Below the pieces are notes generated by a model, which was not told where the DNA came from, did not search any database, and was given only the letters and a program-made list of their open reading frames with translations. A stretch of DNA of 12,426 bases from NCBI GenBank assembly GCA_045649485.1, contig JAZRPZ010000086.1, positions 1 through 12,426 of the forward strand, given 5' to 3'. The stretch is from RUG11247 sp045649485 (GTDB lineage: Bacteria; Bacillota; Clostridia; Christensenellales; Aristaeellaceae). Of the stretch, positions 1-4,776 are shown piece after piece; positions within the stretch are counted from its first letter, which is position 1, and each line of letters opens with the position of its first letter. The translations under genes were made by a program, and so were the position numbers.

Positions 1-126
1 CCCTCACGCGTAACCGTATCACTCACCTCGGCGGGAGCCCTCACCTCGCTCCTCTATGCCACGACAGGACATAGGCTCCGCGAAAAGGGGAAATCGCTCA
101 TGGGAATCCCCTTCTTGCCCATGTGA
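1..126 (+). CDS. Partial open frame, possible 3' part of a membrane protein gene
   Basis: The first 41 codons are open in frame 1 and end at TGA 124-126. The peptide has a hydrophobic stretch (ALTSLLYA), a basic turn (GHRLREKGKS) and then MGIPFLPM. This hydrophobic, basic, then I-P-F-x-P pattern resembles the end of small type IV prepilin peptidases (A24), where a basic loop precedes a PFGPF-like segment, but the match is short and only suggestive. The stretch is probably not native to its neighbour. The ATP-grasp gene on the other strand loses family similarity at base 108, and bases 108-122 can be read as part of either gene. The TGA at 124 lies inside ATP-grasp sequence, so the true 3' end of this gene is missing. 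It could also be non-coding. Confidence 0.25.
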   Translation, partial: PSRVTVSLTSAGALTSLLYATTGHRLREKGKSLMGIPFLPM

Positions 127-947
127 GGATGGTCTGCGGTGAGGCGGAAGAACTCAAAATGCACGAAGCGGTTCTTTACGCCGAAGGACTTCACGGTGGC
201 ACGGCCTGCCTTGCGGGTATCCTCGGGCAGTTCGTTCACGATATAGTAGATGGAGTTATCGGCATTGTTTACAACGTCCATGATGGAAGTGGGAGTCACG
301 TTGCCGGTCTCGAAGATGGGTTCGCCGTTGGAATCGATGATAGCATCGTAGCTGTTGACTTCGGCGGTGATGAACTCTTCCATGATGTAGCTTACGGAAG
401 GATCCTTATCGTTCAGGAAAGCACGCAGACCTTCGTCGTCCTTCAGCTTATAGGTGGAGGACGCGCCAACGCCGTTATCGGGCTTAACGATCACGGGCCA
501 GCCAACGAGATCGATGAACTTCTTGCAGCCCTCGAAATCATCAACGATGTGATAGCGTGCGGTGGGAATGCCCACTGCCTCGTAGTAGGGCTTCATCTTG
601 GACTTATACTTGATGCGATCCATATCGGAAGTCTGGAAACCGGAGGTGATGTTGAAATCGGTACGCAGCATTGCGTCGCGCTCCAGCCAGTATTCGTTGT
701 TGGACTCCAGCCAGTCGATGCGGCCGTACTTGCCGATGAAGAAACCTACAGCGCGGTAAACCTCGTTGTAATTCTCCATGGAATTGACCTTGTAATACTC
801 ATGCAGAGAATCCTTCAGTTCGGGCAGCAGGGTGTCATAGGGCTGATCGCCGATGCCCAGCACGCGCATGCCGTTGTCTGTCAGGTGCTTGCAGAACTGC
901 CAGTAATTGGTGGGAAAATTAGGAGAAATGAAAACGAAATTCTTCAT
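54..947 (-). CDS. ATP-grasp domain protein, C-terminally truncated and chimeric
   Basis: An ATP-grasp enzyme of the carboxylate-amine/thiol ligase kind, which uses ATP to activate a carboxylate as an acyl phosphate; the substrate cannot be told. Residues 1-110 form a Rossmann-like pre-ATP-grasp domain (start MKNFVFISPN, then RVLGIGD). The ATP-binding lysine is K155 in VIVKPDNG, followed by the Gly-rich loop GVGASS, the IMEEF segment at 188-192 and the HFEFF segment at 263-267 that carries one Mg ligand (E265). Family members continue after GKKG (277-280) into an E-x-N-x-R-P strand holding the second Mg ligand. Here the last 17 residues are unrelated and a stop follows at base 54, so real coding ends near base 108 and the product should be inactive. 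The start at 947 has only a weak ribosome site (AAGGCGA). It is last in an operon with two esterases, 52 nt after esterase B. Confidence 0.85.
   Translation of the reverse strand: MKNFVFISPNFPTNYWQFCKHLTDNGMRVLGIGDQPYDTLLPELKDSLHEYYKVNSMENYNEVYRAVGFFIGKYGRIDWLESNNEYWLERDAMLRTDFNITSGFQTSDMDRIKYKSKMKPYYEAVGIPTARYHIVDDFEGCKKFIDLVGWPVIVKPDNGVGASSTYKLKDDEGLRAFLNDKDPSVSYIMEEFITAEVNSYDAIIDSNGEPIFETGNVTPTSIMDVVNNADNSIYYIVNELPEDTRKAGRATVKSFGVKNRFVHFEFFRLTADHPHMGKKGIPMSDFPFSRSLCPVVA
104..123. other. Left chimeric joint between ATP-grasp gene and unrelated DNA
   Basis: To the right of base 108 the minus strand encodes a good ATP-grasp match ending in HMGKKG. To the left the match stops in mid-domain, and a plus-strand open frame takes over that runs through the same bases as IPFLPM. 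A few shared bases at such a joint are typical of assembly chimeras or of microhomology-mediated rearrangement. The sequence alone cannot separate the two. Confidence 0.6.
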
Positions 948-999
948 GGATGTATCATCGCCTTTTCAGTTATTGATATGGTAAATTGCTTGTCTGTTC

Positions 1000-1746
1000 T
1001 TACAATACGTGAGGAATGTGGTATTCGCACTGCTTGTACCACCAGTCCCAGTCATGCTTTACATCATGACCCCATACGTCAAACCACGCATGGATGCCCT
1101 TTTCCTGACAGATATCACGTACGCGGAAGGTGCTTTCGGGCATTTCCCATGCGCCCTGACCCACAACGATAACTGCCTTGCCGTTGTTATACTTCTCAAT
1201 GTAAGGATGGTCTGCGGGCATGTCGTTCAGATAATTCACAGGGCTGTTGCGGTATACGCATTCGTCCATATATCCGGGGAAGCCGAATTCGGAAGTATAT
1301 ATTCCGCTGAGAGCCAGCACACCGTTGAACATATCCGGGAAGCGGAAGAACAGGTTTGCGGCATGGGTGGCGCCGAGAGAACAGCCGAAGGTAATGATGC
1401 CGGGTTCTCCGGTCCAGCCATTCATCTCGTTGGTCTTTATGCGGATGTAAGGCACGACTTCGTTCACTATGTAGCTCATCCACTGCTCGTGGCGGCGGAT
1501 GCGCCAGTAAGGCTCGTACTTGGCGGAATAGGATTCAAGATCCATTGTATCGATGGCGAAGACCATGCATTCGCCGCGCTCAATCCACGGACCCCAGGTC
1601 TCGGTCATCCTGTAATTCTCAAAATCGAAATAACGTCCGTCCTGGCAGGGAATGAACAGCACGGGACGGCCTGCATGTCCCCAGACCTTGATCTCCATGT
1701 CCCTTCCCAGAGAGGGGCTGTACCACTTGGTGTAATATGTCTGCAC
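1000..1746 (-). CDS. Esterase family protein B (alpha/beta hydrolase, PF00756-like)
   Basis: Serine hydrolase of the esterase-D-like alpha/beta-hydrolase superfamily, 248 residues, with no signal peptide, so cytoplasmic. The nucleophile elbow is GCSLG with S123. The C-terminal WGHDVKHDWDWW supplies the probable catalytic His (H231), a motif typical of a Clostridia subfamily that starts YxKWYSPxLGRDMExKVWGHAG, exactly as here. The likely substrate is a small ester; nothing fixes it. The GTG at 1744-1746 is chosen as start because GGAGGG at 1753-1758 is 6 nt upstream and the family motif begins right after it. Longer in-frame starts would overlap the preceding esterase gene by about 80 bases. 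The start is 2 nt from the stop of esterase A, so the two are co-transcribed and probably translationally coupled. The two esterases are not close copies of each other. Confidence 0.85.
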   Translation of the reverse strand: MQTYYTKWYSPSLGRDMEIKVWGHAGRPVLFIPCQDGRYFDFENYRMTETWGPWIERGECMVFAIDTMDLESYSAKYEPYWRIRRHEQWMSYIVNEVVPYIRIKTNEMNGWTGEPGIITFGCSLGATHAANLFFRFPDMFNGVLALSGIYTSEFGFPGYMDECVYRNSPVNYLNDMPADHPYIEKYNNGKAVIVVGQGAWEMPESTFRVRDICQEKGIHAWFDVWGHDVKHDWDWWYKQCEYHIPHVL

Positions 1747-1758
1747 GTTTATCCCTCC
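1744..1758 (-). promoter_or_regulatory. Ribosome site and GTG start of esterase B
   Basis: On the minus strand GGAGGG (1753-1758) precedes GTG (1744-1746) by 6 nt. The TAA stop of esterase A (1749-1751) lies between them. This overlap of ribosome site and upstream stop fixes the start and suggests coupled translation. Confidence 0.75.
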
Positions 1759-2528
1759 GTATTCTCTCTCGTATAAAGCAGTGTGTTCATGAAAAACGGC
1801 AGCTGCTCCTCCCAGCAGGCTTCGCAATGGGTGCCGCCGGGAATTATGCGCGATGTCAGATTAACGCGCCTGTCCATAAGTTCTTTTACCATGCCCGAAT
1901 AGAAATGGAGCATATCGTCGTGATTGCCCATTTCCTCAGAACCGTAATCCATATAAATGACCGTATCTGCGGAAATATCGGCTGTGCGCACGAGATTCTT
2001 CAGCCTGCCGGGATTAGTCCAGACAGATGGCGAAAGACATGCGGCACGGGAAAACACATCATTATACGCAAGCACGGCGTAAAGGCTCATCAGACCGCCC
2101 ATTGAGCTGCCGGCAATAAACGTATGTTCCCTCTCCGGCATGGTAGGATATTCACTGTCTATCATGGGCTTCAATGTGTTTACCAGCCACTTCATATAGA
2201 TATCGCCCTTGCCTTTTATGCGGCCGAACTTTTCCCTTGAAAAAGAATAGGGCGAATATTCTTTGAGCCTTGCGTTATCCTTGCCGTGATTGCATTCCAC
2301 AGCAACTATAATGAGTTCCTTTTGGGATCTGCTCATATATTCGCGCATACCCCAGCTTTTGCCGTAGGTAGCGTCCTGATCATAGAAAACATTATGTCCG
2401 TCAAACATATAAAGCACAGGATAACGTGCTTCTGGATCTTTTTTGCATTCGTCCGGAAGATATATATATACCTTGCGTTTTATCTTTCCGGAGAGCTCGG
2501 GTATGGTTGTTGACCATATACCGATCAT
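1749..2528 (-). CDS. Esterase family protein A (alpha/beta hydrolase, PF00756-like)
   Basis: A 259-residue putative esterase of the enterochelin-esterase/esterase-D fold, first gene of the minus-strand operon. Visible landmarks are the strand YPVLYMFDGHNVF (37-48), which is typical of the family, the nucleophile elbow AGSSMGG with S142, a probable acid D194 in YMDYGSEE and a catalytic His H234 in IIPGGTHCEACWEE. Related enzymes remove acetyl or feruloyl groups from polysaccharides or cut siderophore or trilactone esters. This one lacks a signal peptide and any carbohydrate-binding module, so an intracellular small-molecule ester is more likely. The ATG at 2528 has GAGGT about 9 nt upstream. 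Esterase B and the ATP-grasp gene follow on the same strand, so a ligase and two hydrolases may act on one metabolite. The substrate is unknown. Confidence 0.85.
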   Translation of the reverse strand: MIGIWSTTIPELSGKIKRKVYIYLPDECKKDPEARYPVLYMFDGHNVFYDQDATYGKSWGMREYMSRSQKELIIVAVECNHGKDNARLKEYSPYSFSREKFGRIKGKGDIYMKWLVNTLKPMIDSEYPTMPEREHTFIAGSSMGGLMSLYAVLAYNDVFSRAACLSPSVWTNPGRLKNLVRTADISADTVIYMDYGSEEMGNHDDMLHFYSGMVKELMDRRVNLTSRIIPGGTHCEACWEEQLPFFMNTLLYTRENTEG

Positions 2529-2560
2529 TTATTTATACCTCACAGATAAAATGCAGGGAT

Positions 2561-2577
2561 TTCCCCACTTTATTACA
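2561..2577. repeat. Short direct repeat, copy 1 (TTCCCCACTTT element)
   Basis: Seventeen bases beginning TTCCCCACTTT recur at 2664-2680 with three differences, all in the last six bases. This copy lies in the transcribed leader of the esterase operon; the other lies in the spacer of the PHP gene promoter. A shared regulator site for the divergent genes is possible but unproven. Confidence 0.35.
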
Positions 2578-2581
2578 CTTT

Positions 2582-2610
2582 ATTGTATCACATATAATAA
2601 AATGATACAA
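2582..2610 (-). promoter_or_regulatory. Promoter of the esterase A/esterase B/ATP-grasp operon
   Basis: Read on the minus strand: -35 TTGTAT (2605-2610), a 17-nt spacer and -10 TACAAT (2582-2587), about 54 nt before the esterase A start. The spacing is ideal and the hexamers are fair. The arms of a 28-bp inverted repeat coincide with both hexamers, so regulation by a dimeric repressor is plausible. Confidence 0.6.
2583..2610. repeat. Inverted repeat over the esterase-operon promoter (possible operator)
   Basis: TTGTATCA at 2583-2590 and its exact reverse complement TGATACAA at 2603-2610, separated by 12 nt of AT-rich sequence. Centre-to-centre distance is 20 bp, about two helical turns, suitable for a dimeric DNA-binding protein. 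It could in part reflect the similarity of -35 and -10 hexamers to each other. Confidence 0.5.
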
Positions 2611-2655
2611 GGTTGCTCATCTTCCTTTTACACAATCAACAACACAGCATAACGC

Positions 2656-2684
2656 TTGAATCATTCCCCACTTTGTTGTATACT
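2656..2684 (+). promoter_or_regulatory. Promoter of the PHP-family gene
   Basis: -35 TTGAAT (2656-2661), spacer of 17 nt, -10 TATACT (2679-2684), 32 nt before the ATG. Good sigma-A type match. The ribosome site AGAGGTG at 2705-2711 follows. Confidence 0.65.
2664..2680. repeat. Short direct repeat, copy 2 (TTCCCCACTTT element)
   Basis: Second copy of the element at 2561-2577, in the same orientation. It occupies most of the spacer between -35 and -10 of the PHP gene promoter, where a bound protein would block or remodel the promoter. Confidence 0.35.
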
Positions 2685-2716
2685 TCTAATACCATTAAGC
2701 AGCAAGAGGTGCGAAG

Positions 2717-3397
2717 ATGATTATACAGGATCTGCACTCCCATACTTATTATTCAAACTGCGGCAGGGATATCCCGGAAGAAGTGGTAAAGGCTGCCATC
2801 GCAGGCGGCGTACAGCAGCTGGGCATATGCGATCACAATTATGGTATAGGCGAGCGAAAAGCCGAATACTTTGCCGAAATGACCGCGCTGCGCGATAAAT
2901 TCGCCGGAAAAATACAGATACTCCGCGGCATAGAGATAGCCACCATAGACGGGAAATGCCTTCTGCCCGAAGAGGATATTACCTGGGCGGATTACTGTCT
3001 CGTGGAGCATATCGACCAGAGCGAAAGCTGCGTGGGCGCCGATATCGTGACCTTTGCAAAGCGCTGCGGCACAAAGACCGGCATCGCACACACCGATATC
3101 TTCTCCATGCTCGAACGCATGGACGCGGACCCGCTGGAATACTTCTCCCATCTCGCTGAAAACGGAGTTTACTGGGAGATGAACGTAAACTATGATTCCA
3201 TCCATAAATACCGCGAACATGAATACGTAAAGCGCTTCATTGCCGACAAAAATCAGCAGGACATCATCCGCCGCTCCGGCATTGAGATCGCCGTAGGGTT
3301 CGACGGTCACCGCGTGGAGGATTATCTCCCTTCCCGCGTCATCGAAATGTGCAGACTGCTTGACGAACTGAAAATACCCATGCCGTTTGCAGAATAA
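2717..3397 (+). CDS. PHP-domain metal-dependent phosphoesterase (HisJ/YcdX-like)
   Basis: A 226-residue protein of the polymerase-and-histidinol-phosphatase superfamily, a distorted TIM barrel with a trinuclear metal site that removes phosphate from small molecules. All metal-ligand motifs are visible in order: HSH (H7, H9), CDH (D39, H40), E73 in GIEI, EHID (H98), AHTD (H125, D127) and the closing FDGH (D196, H198). Length and motif order fit stand-alone PHP phosphatases such as histidinol-phosphate phosphatase, but no his genes are nearby and the substrate is open. ATG 2717 has AGAGGTG 5 nt upstream. The gene has its own promoter and is convergent with a ybjN gene across a shared terminator. 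A decayed copy of its last ~60 codons lies at 4030-4212. Confidence 0.85.
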   Translation: MIIQDLHSHTYYSNCGRDIPEEVVKAAIAGGVQQLGICDHNYGIGERKAEYFAEMTALRDKFAGKIQILRGIEIATIDGKCLLPEEDITWADYCLVEHIDQSESCVGADIVTFAKRCGTKTGIAHTDIFSMLERMDADPLEYFSHLAENGVYWEMNVNYDSIHKYREHEYVKRFIADKNQQDIIRRSGIEIAVGFDGHRVEDYLPSRVIEMCRLLDELKIPMPFAE

Positions 3398-3438
3398 AAA
3401 ACAGGATCCCTCTCATTTGGAGCGGGATCCTGTTTTTT
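3396..3438. terminator. Bidirectional terminator between the PHP gene and ybjN copy 1
   Basis: Perfect 15-bp stem: 3396-3410 (six A then CAGGATCCC) pairs with 3424-3438 (GGGATCCTG then six T), with a 13-nt loop. A-tract on one side and T-tract on the other let it end transcripts from both strands. The PHP stop codon overlaps its 5' end, and the ybjN stop is 6 nt beyond the other end. Confidence 0.9.
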
Positions 3439-3444
3439 ATCGAC

Positions 3445-3864
3445 TTATGCCCACATTGCGCGCATCAGTACAGGATATGCCTCGTCAACGATCTTTACGA
3501 TACGGATAACGATTTCCTCTGCGCTCTTTTCGGGTGCAACAGACCTTACGGTGAAATCGTACTCGATATTGATATCGCCGTCATCATCCATTACGAACTT
3601 GACAAAACGATACTTGTTGTTGAGGGTATTCAGTGCGGGGAATACCTTTTCCTTCTGCTCGCCTTCAACAGACAGCAGACCGTATACGCGTACGGATACA
3701 TCGTTATCGTCATCATTGCTGATGAAACGGATCCTGTAGGAACCGCCGTTCTTAATGCCGAACTGCAGCCATACATAGCTTCTGTCCTCATCCTCTTCAA
3801 CAAAGACCTTCAGGTTTTCTTCTTTGGTGAGCTCATCATAAATAGCTTTTGTTGCCTTAAACAT
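3445..3864 (-). CDS. YbjN-domain protein, copy 1
   Basis: A 139-residue cytoplasmic protein of the YbjN family, which has a type-III-secretion-chaperone-like alpha/beta fold. In enterobacteria YbjN is linked to stress, motility and sensing; the role in Clostridia is unknown. Visible are the amphipathic N-terminal helix (ATKAIYDELTKEENL), the central strands WLQFGIKNGGSYRIRF and VRVYGLLSV, the acidic hairpin MDDDGDINIEYDF, and a long C-terminal helix ending YPVLMRAMWA. No catalytic residues, signal peptide or membrane segment. ATG 3864 has GGGAG about 10 nt upstream. It has a perfect consensus promoter and a strong terminator, so it is a separate and probably well-expressed transcript. The N-terminal third differs most from copy 2 while the core is nearly fixed, suggesting conserved fold and changed partner. 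Confidence 0.8.
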   Translation of the reverse strand: MFKATKAIYDELTKEENLKVFVEEDEDRSYVWLQFGIKNGGSYRIRFISNDDDNDVSVRVYGLLSVEGEQKEKVFPALNTLNNKYRFVKFVMDDDGDINIEYDFTVRSVAPEKSAEEIVIRIVKIVDEAYPVLMRAMWA

Positions 3865-3894
3865 GTTTCTTATCTCCCTTCATTTGTTGGATTT

Positions 3895-3923
3895 ATTATA
3901 TGCACTTCCAAACACAATGTCAA
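3895..3923 (-). promoter_or_regulatory. Consensus promoter of ybjN copy 1
   Basis: On the minus strand TTGACA (3918-3923), 17 nt, TATAAT (3895-3900): a perfect match to both sigma-A hexamers with ideal spacing, about 30 nt before the ATG. It starts with TTGTGTT after the -35, as does the copy 2 promoter, showing that the duplication includes it. Confidence 0.9.
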
Positions 3924-4029
3924 TTCTTTTCAGCCAATAACTTAATATAATGCATATATTTCATTTGCACAGAAATCTGCCGCTTCATGCATCGGTCTGT
4001 ATACCGTCTTTCAGGAAAACAACTCTTTT

Positions 4030-4212
4030 TACCGGCACATGGTAAAATGCTTCTGCACATACAAATATCCTCGGGATATCATCCGCTGTTCTGTAATAGA
4101 GATAAGCGTTGGCTTTGACGGGCACAGAGTCGATGATTACCTTCCTTCCCGCATGATCGATATGTGCAGACTTCTTACAGAGTTGAATATATGAATGCCT
4201 TTTGTAGGATAA
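4030..4212 (+). pseudogene. 3' remnant of a second PHP-family gene
   Basis: Read in one frame from about 4030, this matches the end of the intact PHP protein (2717-3397). The core 4075-4191 encodes DIIRCSVIEISVGFDGHR and onward through CRLLTELNI, 31 of 39 residues identical, including the FDGH metal ligands. A TGA at 4192-4194 replaces the codon for Pro221, then MPF and a final TAA (4210-4212) still align. Upstream of 4042 the match fades, and the other catalytic motifs are absent. Between 3924 and 4030 nothing recognisable is seen. Most differences are synonymous or conservative, so this copy probably evolved as a working gene before losing its 5' part. It cannot encode an active enzyme. Confidence 0.8.
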
Positions 4213-4253
4213 AAAAACAGGATCCCTTCGTTTTGAGTGGGATCCTGTTTTTT
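4212..4253. terminator. Bidirectional terminator before ybjN copy 2
   Basis: The same 15-bp stem as at 3396-3438, 4212-4226 pairing with 4239-4253, with a shorter 12-nt loop of different sequence. Stem bases are identical between copies while the loop changed, as expected if the hairpin is under selection. It ends the ybjN copy 2 transcript (stop at 4260). Confidence 0.9.
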
Positions 4254-4259
4254 ATTAGC

Positions 4260-4682
4260 TTATGCCCACATAGCGCGCATCAGATCGGGATATGCCTTGT
4301 CGATGATGCTGACCAAACGTACAACGATCTCCTTGGCACACTTCTCGGGAGCGGGAGTGCTTACAGGGAAGTCGTACTCGACGTTAATATCGCCATCATC
4401 GTCCATAGTGAACTTGACGAAGCGGAACTTGCGGTTGAGGGTATTCAGCACGGGGAATACCTTTTCCTTCTGGTCGCCTTCAACGGACAGCAGGCTGTAA
4501 ACGCGTACTGCTACGTCGTTATCATCATCGGTGCTGATGAAACGGATCCTGTAGGAGCCGCCGTTCTTGATGCCGAACTGCAGCCATGCAGCGCTGGTGT
4601 TTTCGTTCTCGTCGGTGAATACTTTAAGGCCCTCATCGTTCTTCAGGGTCTCAAAAATAGCCTTTGTAGCCTTATGCAGCAT
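4260..4682 (-). CDS. YbjN-domain protein, copy 2
   Basis: A 140-residue paralogue of the protein at 3445-3864, with about 101 of 136 aligned residues identical. The shared core includes FGIKNGGSYRIRFIS, QKEKVFP, RFVKF, MDDDGDIN and the C-terminal LMRAMWA. Differences cluster at residues 10-32 and around 112-118. There is no signal peptide or enzyme motif; function unknown beyond the YbjN fold. ATG 4682 follows a strong AAAGGAGGAG site, better than that of copy 1. Codons are more C/G-ending than in copy 1, hinting at higher expression. It has its own promoter but could also receive read-through from the amidohydrolase gene, because no clear terminator separates them. Confidence 0.8.
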   Translation of the reverse strand: MLHKATKAIFETLKNDEGLKVFTDENENTSAAWLQFGIKNGGSYRIRFISTDDDNDVAVRVYSLLSVEGDQKEKVFPVLNTLNRKFRFVKFTMDDDGDINVEYDFPVSTPAPEKCAKEIVVRLVSIIDKAYPDLMRAMWA

Positions 4683-4713
4683 ATCGGTCTCCTCCTTTGA
4701 TTTATTGCCATCA

Positions 4714-4742
4714 ATTATATTACTCTCTTAACACAAAGTCAA
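4714..4742 (-). promoter_or_regulatory. Promoter of ybjN copy 2
   Basis: On the minus strand TTGACT (4737-4742), 17 nt, TATAAT (4714-4719). The spacer begins TTGTGTT as in copy 1, so both ybjN genes kept near-consensus promoters after duplication. This sits 35 nt after the stop of the amidohydrolase gene. Confidence 0.85.
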
Positions 4743-4776
4743 GTCAAACAGCAGCCTGCAGGCATAAGCAGTCAGT

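Larger units (their letters stand above)
3209..3923. repeat. Tandem segmental duplication, unit A (PHP 3' end, terminator, ybjN, promoter)
   Basis: This 715-bp unit matches the 713-bp unit B (4030-4742) in content, order and spacing: last ~60 PHP codons, a GGATCC-stem terminator, a 6-nt gap, ybjN, and a TTGAC(A/T)-N17-TATAAT promoter. The ybjN products are about three quarters identical, so the duplication is old. Unit A joins a full-length PHP gene and is the likely parent or the better-kept copy. Confidence 0.8.
4030..4742. repeat. Tandem segmental duplication, unit B (PHP remnant, terminator, ybjN, promoter)
   Basis: Second copy of the unit at 3209-3923, same orientation, beginning about 106 bp after unit A ends. 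It holds the PHP remnant, the terminator, ybjN copy 2 and its promoter. The 5' two thirds of the PHP gene were lost from this copy, which leaves the 347-bp stretch 3865-4211 without an intact gene. Confidence 0.8.

Noticed and set aside
948..999. Separate promoter for the ATP-grasp gene in the 52-nt gap
   Set aside because: Only poorly spaced AT-rich hexamers are present. Read-through from the esterase genes is simpler.
123..1172. Long plus-strand open frame of 349 codons across the ATP-grasp and esterase B genes
   Set aside because: It is antisense to two genes with clear family motifs, has no ribosome site and resembles no known protein. It is a shadow of biased codon use on the other strand.
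2570..2598. Extra plus-strand promoter (TTATTA, 17 nt, TATAAT) for the PHP gene
   Set aside because: The -35 is poor and the region is AT-rich. The promoter at 2656-2684 is closer and better.
4164..4700. Plus-strand open frame opposite ybjN copy 2
   Set aside because: It begins inside the PHP remnant in another frame, crosses the terminator hairpin and has no recognisable motif; ybjN on the other strand explains the openness.
4754..4763. GCCTGCAGGC palindrome after the amidohydrolase gene as a terminator
   Set aside because: It is a 10-bp palindrome with no room for a loop and no T-run. No good terminator was found here.
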